Part shown: positions 8,996 to 17,875 of the stretch, piece by piece
Numbering within the stretch: the first letter of the stretch is position 1
Layout: every line of letters starts with the position of its first letter
Assembly (NCBI RefSeq): GCF_001494595.1
Contig: NZ_LN929907.1
Location: 1 to 64,000 of the forward strand
Reading direction: 5' to 3'
Length of the DNA: 64,000 nt
DNA from: Mycobacterium sp. M26
GTDB taxonomy: Bacteria; Actinomycetota; Actinomycetes; Mycobacteriales; Mycobacteriaceae
Notes under the pieces: model-generated
Told to the model about the DNA's origin: nothing
Database searches by the model: none
Seen by the model: only the letters and a program-made list of their open reading frames with translations
Translations under genes and position numbers: made by a program

Positions 8996-9460
8996 TCAGA
9001 GCCGGTCTTTGACCGCCGCCGACAGCCGGGAGCCGTCGGCCTTGCCCGCCGCGATCAGCGTGGCGGCCTTCATCACCAAACCCATCTGCTTCATCGACGG
9101 CCGCTCACCGATCTCCTCGGCCACCTGGGCGATGGCGGTGTCGACCACGTCGGCGACCTCCGCCTCGGTCAGCGGCGTCGGCAGGTACTCGTCGATGATC
9201 CGCGCCTCGGCATGTTCCTCGGCAGCGAGCTCACCGCGCCCGTTCTGGGTGTAGATCTCGGCGGCCTCGCTGCGCTTGCGGGACTCGCGGGCCAGCACCT
9301 TGAGCACGTCGTCGTCGGAGAGCTCCCGGGCCTGCTTGCCCGACACCTCCTCGGTTTGAATCGCCGCAAGCAGCATCCGCAATGTCGCGGTCCGCAACTT
9401 GTCCTGGGCCTTCATCGCGTCGGTGAGGTCCGATCTCAGCTGGTCTTTGAGCTCCGCCAT
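8996..9460 (-). CDS. GatB/YqeY domain protein
   Basis: 154 residues from ATG MAELKDQLRSDLTDAMKAQDK. It matches the whole YqeY fold (about 150 aa): an N-terminal helical hairpin and a C-terminal tRNA-binding-like helical domain with the conserved KQMGLVMK segment. Related to the tail of GatB, but free-standing. Orthologous position to Rv3688c in M. tuberculosis (recalled synteny). It diverges from the MoxR operon that starts about 100 bp away. Confidence 0.9.
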   Translation of the reverse strand: MAELKDQLRSDLTDAMKAQDKLRTATLRMLLAAIQTEEVSGKQARELSDDDVLKVLARESRKRSEAAEIYTQNGRGELAAEEHAEARIIDEYLPTPLTEAEVADVVDTAIAQVAEEIGERPSMKQMGLVMKAATLIAAGKADGSRLSAAVKDRL

Positions 9461-9558
9461 GGCGCAAACGCTACGCGCCCGGAATGGGCGGACGTTGAGA
9501 ATTACCCCGCCTCTCGACAGGATGGGTTCATGAGCAACGACGTCGGGGGCGTCGTCCT

Positions 9559-10758
9559 GTGACGACACCACCCCCCGGTCCGGGCGGCCCGCCGCAGGGC
9601 TGGCCTGGTCAGCCGCCGTTCCCGCCACCCGGGTACCCGCAGGCCGGGCCCTACGCCGCGCCGCCTGGCTACGCCCCGTACGGATATCCCCCGCCGGGCT
9701 ACCCACCACCGGGCTACCCGCCGCCCGGGTATCCGCCGCCCGGTTACGGCTTCCTTCCGCCGGTGGCACTTAAACCCGGCGTCATCCCGCTGCGGCCGCT
9801 GTCCCTCAGCGACATCTTCAACGGGGCGGTCGGCTACATCCGGGCCAACCCGAAGGCGACGCTGGGTCTGACGGCGGTGGTCGTGATCATCACCCAGATC
9901 CTGGCGCTGCTGCTGCAGATGGGCCCGCTGGCCTACGCCGGGCTGGGCCCGCTGGCCTACGCCGGGCGGGTGGGGGCCGAAAGCGGGGACGAGCTCTCGA
10001 CGCCGATGCTGGTCGGCTCGGCCGCCTCGAGCATCGCCGGTGGGATCGCGACAGCACTGTCGGCGATCCTGCTCTCCGGCATGCTGACCGTCGTGGTGGG
10101 CCGGGCCGTCTTCGGGTCCACCATCACTGTCGGGGAAGCCTGGCAGCGGGTCCGCGGACGGCTGTGGGCGCTGATCGGCCTGAGCGCGCTGGAAGTCGTT
10201 GCCGCCGTGGTCATCATCGGTGCCGTCGTCGGAGCGATCTTCGGTATCGCGTTCGCCGCCAACACCGGCGCCGCGGTGCTGCTGGGAATCCCGCTGGTGC
10301 TGGCGATGATCGCCGCCCTGCTGTACCTGTACACCGCGCTGGCGTTCGCGCCGGTGGCGATCGTTCTGGAACGCAAGTCGGTGATGGACTCGATCAGCCG
10401 GTCATTCGGCTTGGTGCGCAACCACTTCTGGCGTGTTCTCGGGATCCGGCTGCTGGCAGGTCTGGTCGCCGCCGTGGTGGCCGGCGCGGTGGCGGTGCCG
10501 TTCAGCATCGCCGGCCAGCTCACGTTGATCAACGCCGAGACCTCGGGTCCGTTCATCCTGGCCACCGCTATCGCTGCGGTCGGCAGCGCCGTCGGGCAGA
10601 TCGTCACCGCACCGTTCAACGCCGGTGTGGTGGTGCTGCTCTACACCGACATCCGCATCCGGGCGGAGGCGTTCGATCTGGTGCTGCAGACCGGCGCTGC
10701 GCGAGGGCCCGCCGAGACCGAAGCCGGCGACGCACTCTGGCTCACCCCGGGGCGCTGA
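9559..10758 (+). CDS. Proline-rich integral membrane protein, first gene of the MoxR operon (Rv3689-like)
   Basis: 399 residues, GTG start. The first 70 residues are a Pro/Gly/Tyr-rich cytoplasmic tail with repeated YPPPG units. Then come about six hydrophobic segments typical of the glycerophosphodiester-phosphodiesterase membrane-domain-like family (start motif LRPLSLSDIFNGAVGYIRANPKATLG). It heads an operon with DUF4129, DUF4350, MoxR and DUF58 genes, the standard order around Rv3689-Rv3693. A 10-codon frame at 9530-9562 overlaps its start (GTGA). Function unknown; probably part of an envelope-associated MoxR complex. Confidence 0.85.
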   Translation: MTTPPPGPGGPPQGWPGQPPFPPPGYPQAGPYAAPPGYAPYGYPPPGYPPPGYPPPGYPPPGYGFLPPVALKPGVIPLRPLSLSDIFNGAVGYIRANPKATLGLTAVVVIITQILALLLQMGPLAYAGLGPLAYAGRVGAESGDELSTPMLVGSAASSIAGGIATALSAILLSGMLTVVVGRAVFGSTITVGEAWQRVRGRLWALIGLSALEVVAAVVIIGAVVGAIFGIAFAANTGAAVLLGIPLVLAMIAALLYLYTALAFAPVAIVLERKSVMDSISRSFGLVRNHFWRVLGIRLLAGLVAAVVAGAVAVPFSIAGQLTLINAETSGPFILATAIAAVGSAVGQIVTAPFNAGVVVLLYTDIRIRAEAFDLVLQTGAARGPAETEAGDALWLTPGR

Positions 10759-10770
10759 GAGCCGATCACC

Positions 10771-11424
10771 GTGCCGACCATCGACATCGACCGTGAGACC
10801 GCCCACGAGCTGGCGCAGCGCGAGCTGGCCAAGCCGATCTACCCGCGGCCGTCGCTGACCGACCGGATCACCGAATGGCTCGATGACCTGATCAACCAGC
10901 TGATCGTCAAGGGCGGATCGATTCCGGGCGGCTGGTTCACCATCGCGGTCCTGGCGATCCTGGTGGCCATCGCATTCGTCGTGGCGGTCCACATCGCGCG
11001 ACGGACCATGCGCACCAACCGCGGCGGTGGAGCAGGGTTGTTCGGTGCCCACGAGCTGTCGGCGGCTGAACACCGGGCGACCGCGGAAAGCTATGCCGCA
11101 CAAGGTCAGTGGGCATCAGCCATCCGGCATCGGCTGCGCGCCGTGGCACGCCAGCTGGAGGAGGCCGGCACGCTCAACCCGGTGCCGGGGCGCACCGCCA
11201 ACGAGCTGGCCCGTGATGCCGGCGAACTGCTACCCGGGTTCGCCGCCGAGCTGGGCCGCGCAGCAACGGCATTCAACGACGTCACATACGGTGAGCAGCC
11301 CGGCACCGAGGCGAACTACCGGATGGTCGCCGACCTGGACGACGCGCTGCGCCGCCACACCGCACCGGCAGGAGCCGACGCCGTGGCAGCCGCGGTCACC
11401 GACACGTGGACTCCGCTGCGGTGA
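10771..11424 (+). CDS. DUF4129 domain membrane protein (Rv3690-like)
   Basis: 217 residues, GTG start 12 bp after the previous stop. A single transmembrane helix lies at about residues 50-72 (GGWFTIAVLAILVAIAFVVA). The C-terminal cytoplasmic DUF4129 region contains the helical RHRLRAVARQLEEAGTLNPVPGRTANELAR segment, with the conserved R-T-x-x-E typical of the family. DUF4129 proteins accompany MoxR/DUF58/transglutaminase clusters. The last bases overlap the next gene. Confidence 0.85.
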   Translation: MPTIDIDRETAHELAQRELAKPIYPRPSLTDRITEWLDDLINQLIVKGGSIPGGWFTIAVLAILVAIAFVVAVHIARRTMRTNRGGGAGLFGAHELSAAEHRATAESYAAQGQWASAIRHRLRAVARQLEEAGTLNPVPGRTANELARDAGELLPGFAAELGRAATAFNDVTYGEQPGTEANYRMVADLDDALRRHTAPAGADAVAAAVTDTWTPLR

Positions 11425-12542
11425 GCACCACCATCGGCCAGCGCTGGCGCACCGGACGTTGGCTCGCCCTGGGTCTGATCGTGATCTCTGTGGTCGCCGC
11501 GGTCAGCGCCTACCTCACCGCACCGCGGCCTGGCGGGCGGATGGATCCGGAGTCGACGTCGTCGGACGGCGCCCATGCGCTGGTCACGTTGCTGCGGGAC
11601 CGCGGTGTTGAGGTGATCGTCGCCAAGGACGTCGCCGACGTGGAACGGGCAGCCCGGCCCGACACCCTGCTGCTGGCTGCTGAAACCTACTTCACCCGGG
11701 GCGAGGATCTGCTCGGCCGGCTGGCCGCGGTACCCGGTGACCGGCTGCTGCTCGAACCCACCGCCCGGGTCCGGGAAGCCCTGGCTCCCGGTATCCGGAT
11801 CGGCGGCGCCAGTGTGCTCAATGACGAGCCGGATTGTGATCTGCGCGAAGCGAATCGGGCCGGCGTCGTGCAGTTCGGTGCCAGCGACGCCTACGAGAAG
11901 GTCGGTGACGTCGACCTCACCCGCTGCTATGGCGGTGCCCTCGTCCGCTACCGCGCTGACGGCCGCACCGTCACCGTCGTCGGCAGTTCGGACTTCATGA
12001 CCAACGGAGCGCTGCTCAAGGAGGGCAACGCCGCGTTGGCGATGAATCTCGCCGGCCAGCGGCCGCGGCTGATCTGGTACGCGCCGCAGAAAGCCGAAGG
12101 TGGCGCCTCCGGCGGCTCGGAGATCGGTGACCTGGTGCCCGATGCCGTGAGCTGGGTGATCTGGCAGCTGTGCCTGGTGGTGGTGCTGCTGGCGCTGTGG
12201 CAGGGACGCCGCCTGGGTCCGCTGGTGGCCGAGAAGCTTCCGGTGGTGGTCCGCGCCTCGGAGACCGTGGAGGGTCGCGCCCGGCTCTACCGGTCCCGGC
12301 GCGCCCGTGACCAGGCGGCCGAAGCGTTGCGGACCGCCACGCTGCAGCGGCTGACGCCCCGACTCGGTCTGGGCGCCAACGCCTCTCCCGCTGCCATCGC
12401 CTCGGCGGTCGCCCAGCGCTATCGCGGGGACGCCAACACGGTGGCCCACATCCTGTTCGGTCCGGTCCCGGCCACCGACGCCGATCTTCTGCATCTGGCT
12501 CACGCTCTCGACGACATCGAAAGGCAGGTCACGACAACGTGA
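11421..12542 (+). CDS. DUF4350 domain membrane protein (Rv3691-like)
   Basis: 373 residues with the GTG overlapping the upstream stop by 4 bp (GTGA); an earlier in-frame GTG at 11406 is less likely. One N-terminal and one C-terminal transmembrane helix (about 15-38 and 240-258) flank an extracytoplasmic DUF4350 domain with the conserved DPESTSSDGAHALVTLLRDRG stretch, a glutamine-amidotransferase-like fold in the family. Basic cytoplasmic tail. Coupled by another GTGA overlap to moxR. Confidence 0.85.
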   Translation: MSTTIGQRWRTGRWLALGLIVISVVAAVSAYLTAPRPGGRMDPESTSSDGAHALVTLLRDRGVEVIVAKDVADVERAARPDTLLLAAETYFTRGEDLLGRLAAVPGDRLLLEPTARVREALAPGIRIGGASVLNDEPDCDLREANRAGVVQFGASDAYEKVGDVDLTRCYGGALVRYRADGRTVTVVGSSDFMTNGALLKEGNAALAMNLAGQRPRLIWYAPQKAEGGASGGSEIGDLVPDAVSWVIWQLCLVVVLLALWQGRRLGPLVAEKLPVVVRASETVEGRARLYRSRRARDQAAEALRTATLQRLTPRLGLGANASPAAIASAVAQRYRGDANTVAHILFGPVPATDADLLHLAHALDDIERQVTTT

Positions 12543-13522
12543 CTCACTTCGCACCACCTCCCTCCCCGACCGCCGAGCACGACGCGGCACGCAACGCCCT
12601 GCTCGCGCTGCGCGCCGAGATCGCCAAGGCGGTGGTCGGGCAGGACGCCGTCGTCAGCGGTCTGGTGATCGCGCTGCTGTGCAAGGGCCACGTTCTGCTG
12701 GAAGGTGTTCCCGGCGTTGCCAAGACGTTGTTGGTGCGGGCCATGGCCGCCGCGCTGCAGCTCGAGTTCAAGCGGGTGCAGTTCACCCCGGACCTGATGC
12801 CCGGTGACGTCACCGGCTCGCTGGTCTACGACGCACGCACCGCGGCATTCGTGTTCCGGGAGGGTCCGGTCTTCACCAACCTGATGCTCGCCGACGAAAT
12901 CAACCGCACCCCGCCCAAGACCCAGGCCGCGCTCCTGGAGGCCATGGAGGAACGCCAGGTCAGCGTCGACGGTGACCCCAAACTGCTGCCGGACCCGTTC
13001 ATCGTTGCCGCCACCCAGAACCCGATCGAATACGAAGGCACCTATCAGCTGCCCGAGGCACAGCTCGACCGCTTCCTGCTCAAGCTGAATGTGCCACTGC
13101 CGCCGCGCGATCAGGAGATTGCGATCCTGGGCCGGCACGCCGCGGGCTTCGATCCGCGCGATCTGAGCGCGATTCGCCCGGTGGCCGGTCCCGCCGAACT
13201 GGCCGCGGGCCGTGCCGCGGTGAAGCAGGTGCTGATCGCCGACGAGGTGCTCGGCTACATCGTCGATATCGTCGGCGCCACACGGAATTCCCCGTCGCTG
13301 CAACTGGGGGTGTCACCACGCGGTGCCACCGCGCTGCTGGGCACGGCACGGTCGTGGGCCTGGTTGTCAGGCCGCACCTACGTCACCCCCGACGACGTCA
13401 AGGCGATGGCGCGCCCGACACTGCGCCACCGGATCGGGCTGCGGCCGGAGGCCGAACTCGAGGGAGCCACCCCCGACGGCGTGCTCGACGGCATTCTGGC
13501 CGCTGTACCGGTACCACGGTAG
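12539..13522 (+). CDS. moxR2: MoxR-family AAA+ ATPase (MoxR2-like)
   Basis: 327 residues. Walker A GVPGVAKT, Walker B LMLADEINRTPPKTQAALLEAMEE and sensor 1 (FIVAATQNPIEYEGTYQLPEAQLDRF) are complete. It is expected to act as a chaperone for metal or complex assembly together with the neighbouring DUF58 (VWA-like) protein. GTG start with a 4-bp overlap with the DUF4350 gene. The symbol is used by synteny with Rv3692. Confidence 0.92.
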   Translation: MTHFAPPPSPTAEHDAARNALLALRAEIAKAVVGQDAVVSGLVIALLCKGHVLLEGVPGVAKTLLVRAMAAALQLEFKRVQFTPDLMPGDVTGSLVYDARTAAFVFREGPVFTNLMLADEINRTPPKTQAALLEAMEERQVSVDGDPKLLPDPFIVAATQNPIEYEGTYQLPEAQLDRFLLKLNVPLPPRDQEIAILGRHAAGFDPRDLSAIRPVAGPAELAAGRAAVKQVLIADEVLGYIVDIVGATRNSPSLQLGVSPRGATALLGTARSWAWLSGRTYVTPDDVKAMARPTLRHRIGLRPEAELEGATPDGVLDGILAAVPVPR

Positions 13523-14844
13523 TGGTCCTCACCGGCCGCGCCGGGCTGGTGGCCCTTGTCTGTGTGCTGCCGATCGCGCTGGCGCCCTGGCCCGCACTGG
13601 CTTTCGGGGTTGCGCTGCTGGCGTTGCTTGCCGCGGTAGCCGTGGACGTCGCACTGGCCGGCAACCCCCAGACGCTGCGGATCGCGCGTGCCGGTGACAC
13701 CTCGGCACGGCTCGGCCAGCCGGTGGCGGCCCTGCTGCTGGTCCACAACGACGGGTCCCGGCGGTTTCGCGGCCTGCTGCGCGACGCGTGGCCGCCCAGC
13801 GCGGGTGCGCAACCCCGGTCGCACGAGTTGACCGTGCCTGCCGGCCGGACCGACACCGTGGCGACCACACTGTCCCCGCGCCGGCGCGGGGACCAGCGCT
13901 CAGAGGTGGTAACCGTGCGCTCCATCGGACCACTCGGCCTGGCCGGTCGGCAGCGCTCGCATCAGGTGCCCAGGCAGATTCGCATCCTGCCGCCGTTCCT
14001 GTCCCGCAAACATCTGCCGTCGCGGCTGGCGAAGCTGCGCGAGATCGACGGGCTGCTGCCGGTGCTGATCCGTGGCCACGGCACCGAATTCGACTCGCTG
14101 CGTGAGTATGTCGTGGGTGACGACGTGCGCTCCATCGACTGGCGGGCCACCGCCCGGCGCGCCGACGTGGTGGTGCGCACCTGGCGACCGGAGCGGGACC
14201 GCCGGGTGGTGATCGTGCTGGACACCGGCCGCACATCGGCGGGCCGCGTCGGGCTGGACCCGACCGCCCGCGATCCCGGCGGCTGGCCACGGCTGGACTG
14301 GTCGATGGACGCCGCACTGCTGTTGGCGGCCCTGGCTTCGCGCGCTGGTGATCACGTCGACTTCCTCGCCCACGACCGGGTCACCCGGGCTGCGGTGTTC
14401 GGCGCCTCACGCAGCGAGTTGCTGGCCCAGTTGGTGGACGCCATGGCGCCGCTGGAGCCGGCACTGATCGAATCCGACGCCACCGCGATGGTGGCCTCGG
14501 TGCAGCGACGGGTGCGCCGACGGGCGCTGGTGGTACTGCTGACCGACCTCAACGCCTCGGCACTCGACGAAGGGTTGCTGCCGGTGCTGCCGCAGCTATC
14601 GGCCAAGCATCAGGTGATCGTGGCCGCGGTCTCCGATCCGCGTGTCGACCAGCTGGCGGCCGGGCGGTCAGACGCGGCGCAGGTGTACGACGCCGCCGCG
14701 GCCGAGCGGGCCCGCAATGAGCGCCGCCGCATCGCATCGCGGCTGCGGCACAAGGGCGTTGAGGTGGTCGACGCCGCACCCGAGGATCTCGCTCCCGCGT
14801 TGGCCGACCGCTATCTGGCGATGAAGGCCACCGGCCGGCTGTAG
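13522..14844 (+). CDS. DUF58 domain protein, MoxR partner (Rv3693-like)
   Basis: 440 residues. The GTG start shares one base with the moxR stop. Two N-terminal membrane helices (about residues 3-35) are followed by a beta-rich region and the DUF58 core with the hallmark EFDSLREYVVGDDVRSIDWRATARR. A VWA-like fold follows (VVIVLDTGRTS, with a MIDAS-like D-x-G-x-S variant). The length equals that recalled for Rv3693. Last gene of the operon; a hairpin with a T-rich tail lies 36 bp downstream. Confidence 0.9.
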   Translation: MVLTGRAGLVALVCVLPIALAPWPALAFGVALLALLAAVAVDVALAGNPQTLRIARAGDTSARLGQPVAALLLVHNDGSRRFRGLLRDAWPPSAGAQPRSHELTVPAGRTDTVATTLSPRRRGDQRSEVVTVRSIGPLGLAGRQRSHQVPRQIRILPPFLSRKHLPSRLAKLREIDGLLPVLIRGHGTEFDSLREYVVGDDVRSIDWRATARRADVVVRTWRPERDRRVVIVLDTGRTSAGRVGLDPTARDPGGWPRLDWSMDAALLLAALASRAGDHVDFLAHDRVTRAAVFGASRSELLAQLVDAMAPLEPALIESDATAMVASVQRRVRRRALVVLLTDLNASALDEGLLPVLPQLSAKHQVIVAAVSDPRVDQLAAGRSDAAQVYDAAAAERARNERRRIASRLRHKGVEVVDAAPEDLAPALADRYLAMKATGRL

Positions 14845-14880
14845 CGCGGCCCACCCCCCGCGAGCCGCGGTGGTCGACAG

Positions 14881-14911
14881 GAATTTACCGCTGAGTCAGC
14901 GAAATTCTTCT
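14881..14911 (+). terminator. Probable terminator of the MoxR-DUF58 operon
   Basis: GAATTT and AAATTC (14881-14886, 14902-14907) enclose CGCTGA-G-TCAGCG with a 2-nt bulge, followed by TTCTT. It sits 36 bp after the DUF58 stop and before the next gene's promoter region. It could alternatively be an operator of the secreted-protein gene. Confidence 0.5.
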
Positions 14912-14974
14912 TGCGATAGCAAACTAGTGCCTACGCTGACCGCTACCCGCTTCGTCACAGTCGCAAGGAGTGCC

Positions 14975-17875
14975 ATGGCACCGGCAACGGTTTCCTCCCG
15001 AATCACCGCCTCCGTATTCGCCGCCGGATTGGGCCTGGCTGTCGTTGCCTGCCCGTGGACCGCGGCCGCTGACACCGGTGATTCGGGCTCCTCGTCGTCG
15101 GGAGGTTCGGCGTCGAAGAGCCACGGGGGATCGGCCCGCGCCGCCAAGCAGAAGGCGGGCGCGAGCAGCAGCGCGGCGAGCAAGAAGCGCAGTGCAGCCA
15201 CCATCACGACGTCGGTGTCCAAGCCGACCGCAGCGGTCGCCACCGAGGACGAAGACACCGAGCCCACAGCGTCGGCCGACGACGCGAGCGCCACGTCCGA
15301 GGCCACGACCTTCAGTGCAATCACGCCCAGTCCGGCATCGGCAACCGGATCGTTCAATCCTGTTGCCACAGCGGCCCGGACGTCGGTGACCGCGAGCGCA
15401 TCGGCGACCGCCAACCAGTCGGTGTCGGGCATTCTCACGAGCGTCGTGTCCTGGCTCAGTGGGGATCAGTCAACCGTCAGCGATCCCGTCGACCCCATCG
15501 GGGCGCAGATCATCCTCACCCTGGTGGCCATCCGCCGCGAGCTGGAGAAGACGTTCGCCTATCAGAACTCGACGGCCTCGCCGGTGCAGATCACCCAGAG
15601 CCTGACCGGCACCGTGATCGGCTCGGTGAACCTGGCCAACCGCTACGGCGACACCATGGCCTACACCGTTGCGACCGCGCCGACACAGGGCACCGTCGTG
15701 ATCAACTCCAACGGGACGTTCACCTACACGCCCAACGCTGCCCTGCAGGCATCCGGGGGGTTGGACCAGTTCACGGTGACCGTGCGCGACACGGCATTCC
15801 ACCTGTTCGGCGAATCCGGAACGATCACCGTGCCCGTCTCGATCGCGGTGACTCCGCCGGTTGAGGGAATTGCGAACCCGACCGGCACCGGAGCGCATTC
15901 GGTCGTGATCAGCGGTGACGGCAAGCGCGCCTTTGTGCTCAACACCGACAGAAGCATCTCGGTCCTGGACACCGACTCCACGAGTGCCACCTACAACCAG
16001 ATCATCGGGACGGTCCCGGTCGAGATCTCAGTCCTCGACGCTGGAGTCGGCGGCCCGGTGTCCTTCACTCCGAAGGTGACCGCTCTGGCGACCAACTCCG
16101 CCGGCGACAAGGTGTACTTCACCAGCGACGACACCTACACCGCCAGTGGTGTAGGTGCCACACCCGTTGACGTCAAGCGTCTTTCGGTCCTGAGCATCGG
16201 AAGCGTCACCAGCCCCCAGGGCGTGGTTCTGCTCACCGCCACGGTCACCGGCTATGTCGATCTCGACGGGTCGGCCACCGGCATCGGGGTGTCGGCCGAT
16301 GAAAGTCGTGTCTACGTGCTGGGTGCCGACGAAGCGACCGGACTGGGCTCGGTCGCGACGGTCGACCCCAGCCTGCTCAGCCTCACCGGCGCCAGCCTGG
16401 GAGCCGTACTCGGCACGACGCAGGTCGGCCAGGGCGGCTCAGCCATCGGCGTCGACGCCACGGGCCGGGTGTACGTCACCAACGCCGAGGACGACACCGT
16501 CTCGGTGATCAACCCGGCCACCAACAACCTCGTCACCACGATCGCCGTCGGTGGCCGGCCGTCTGCCATCGCGTTCGGCCCGGGTCCCAACGGCAACAGC
16601 AGCTACGCCTACGTCGCGAACTCCCTCAGCAACAGCGTGTCGGTCATCGACACCAACCCGGACTCACCGACGTTCAACACCGTCGTCGCCAGCATCACCG
16701 TTGGCGGGGAGCCGTCCGGCATCACCGTCAGCCCGGACGGCAAGCACGTGTACGTCGCGCAGCGCTATACCAATTCCGTGGCAGTGATCGACACCGCCAC
16801 CAACACGCTGACCACCCGACTGGAGACGACGTCGGACGGTGGTCCGACCGCCGTCGTCGCTGCCGCCGACAACGCCCACGTCTACGTCACCCACCTCTAC
16901 AGCAGCACGATTACGAACCTCGCGGTCACGCCGACGCTGACGCCGACTCCTACGGCCACCACACCGATCCTGGGGTCCACCAAGGGTTACAAGGTCTACA
17001 ACCTCTCCAGCCAAGCGATCACCCTCACCGGGTTCGCGTCTGACGGCAAGCTGGAGCAGCCGGCTCCCGGTCCCGGGACCGTGGTCTCGCCGGGGACCTA
17101 CCTCGACTTCGAGGTCGTCGTTTACGGCTTCAAGGACAACCTCGTCGAGCCGATCTTCGACGTCCCCACTGCGCCGGGTCCCATCACCGTCGTCCTCTAC
17201 AACGTCAACACCACCCGGCATATCGCCCGCTGCGACACTGGTGGTAATCAGTGCGAGGCCATCCCCGGTTACAAGGTCGCCATACTCGACAAGCCCGGTT
17301 CCGTCATCACCCTGGACGCCAGCGTGAACTCTCAGGCGCAGGGCATCTCCCAGGTGCTCAATGGTCTGTGCTACGACGGTTCGCAGGCCACCTGCAACTT
17401 CACCGCGACCACTGAGCTGGCCACGTACACCAAGGCAAAGCAGTACGGCAACGCGCTGGAGAACAAGACCGACACCCCCATCACGCTCAAGACCACAGCC
17501 ACCCGGACGGTGACCGAGCAGGTCCAGGACAGCGTGCAGCTCACCGTCGGCAACGTGGAGAAGGCGATCTTCGAGAAGGTGACTTTCCAGGTTCAGGTCA
17601 GGTTCCAGCACACCTGGACCGAGGCCAAGACGTTCTCCCAGGAGATCGATATGACGATTCCACCCTGGAAGAAGGAGACCATCCTGGTGGCGGCGCCGAT
17701 CCTCCGCGACTACGGCGACTTCACGCTGAAGATGGGCAACACCACCTGGAACCTCAAGAACGTCTACTTCGACGAACCGGATCCCAATCGGGGTGGCACC
17801 TTCGTCGTGACACAGTCGTCGTTGGTCCCGTCGAGCGACGCCAACGGCGACGGGGTCCCGGACGTCACCCAGTAG
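14975..17875 (+). CDS. Large secreted protein: Ig/cadherin-like domain, YVTN beta-propeller and possible aerolysin-like C-terminal domain
   Basis: 966 residues. The start was placed at the ATG after AAGGAG; the longest frame begins inside an upstream hairpin. Order: Sec signal peptide 1-32 (ends TAAADTG); Ser/Ala/Thr-rich linker to about 150; VCBS/cadherin-like domain to about 295 (TVVINSNGTFTYTPN); YVTN/YncE-type beta-propeller blades about 304-650 (YVTNAEDDTVSVINPATNN, YVANSLSNSVSVID). A unique C-terminal 300 residues carry two Cys pairs (CDTGGNQC, CYDGSQATC). Residues about 825-925 contain long Thr/Ser/Val-alternating strands followed by IPPWKKETILVA, reminiscent of ETX/MTX2/aerolysin pore-forming domains; that resemblance is inference. 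The gene is inserted between the Rv3693- and Rv3694c-like genes. Confidence 0.8.
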   Translation: MAPATVSSRITASVFAAGLGLAVVACPWTAAADTGDSGSSSSGGSASKSHGGSARAAKQKAGASSSAASKKRSAATITTSVSKPTAAVATEDEDTEPTASADDASATSEATTFSAITPSPASATGSFNPVATAARTSVTASASATANQSVSGILTSVVSWLSGDQSTVSDPVDPIGAQIILTLVAIRRELEKTFAYQNSTASPVQITQSLTGTVIGSVNLANRYGDTMAYTVATAPTQGTVVINSNGTFTYTPNAALQASGGLDQFTVTVRDTAFHLFGESGTITVPVSIAVTPPVEGIANPTGTGAHSVVISGDGKRAFVLNTDRSISVLDTDSTSATYNQIIGTVPVEISVLDAGVGGPVSFTPKVTALATNSAGDKVYFTSDDTYTASGVGATPVDVKRLSVLSIGSVTSPQGVVLLTATVTGYVDLDGSATGIGVSADESRVYVLGADEATGLGSVATVDPSLLSLTGASLGAVLGTTQVGQGGSAIGVDATGRVYVTNAEDDTVSVINPATNNLVTTIAVGGRPSAIAFGPGPNGNSSYAYVANSLSNSVSVIDTNPDSPTFNTVVASITVGGEPSGITVSPDGKHVYVAQRYTNSVAVIDTATNTLTTRLETTSDGGPTAVVAAADNAHVYVTHLYSSTITNLAVTPTLTPTPTATTPILGSTKGYKVYNLSSQAITLTGFASDGKLEQPAPGPGTVVSPGTYLDFEVVVYGFKDNLVEPIFDVPTAPGPITVVLYNVNTTRHIARCDTGGNQCEAIPGYKVAILDKPGSVITLDASVNSQAQGISQVLNGLCYDGSQATCNFTATTELATYTKAKQYGNALENKTDTPITLKTTATRTVTEQVQDSVQLTVGNVEKAIFEKVTFQVQVRFQHTWTEAKTFSQEIDMTIPPWKKETILVAAPILRDYGDFTLKMGNTTWNLKNVYFDEPDPNRGGTFVVTQSSLVPSSDANGDGVPDVTQ

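Noticed and set aside
9640..9750. Repeated CCGCCGGGCTACCC units looking like a short repeat array
   Set aside because: They encode the YPPPG tail of the Rv3689-like membrane protein in frame; no spacers, so not a CRISPR or regulatory array.
16664..17611. Long open frame antisense to the secreted protein gene (315 codons)
   Set aside because: Shadow frame: Val/Gly/Asp/Arg-rich translation with no domain, no ribosome binding site and lying wholly within a well-supported gene.
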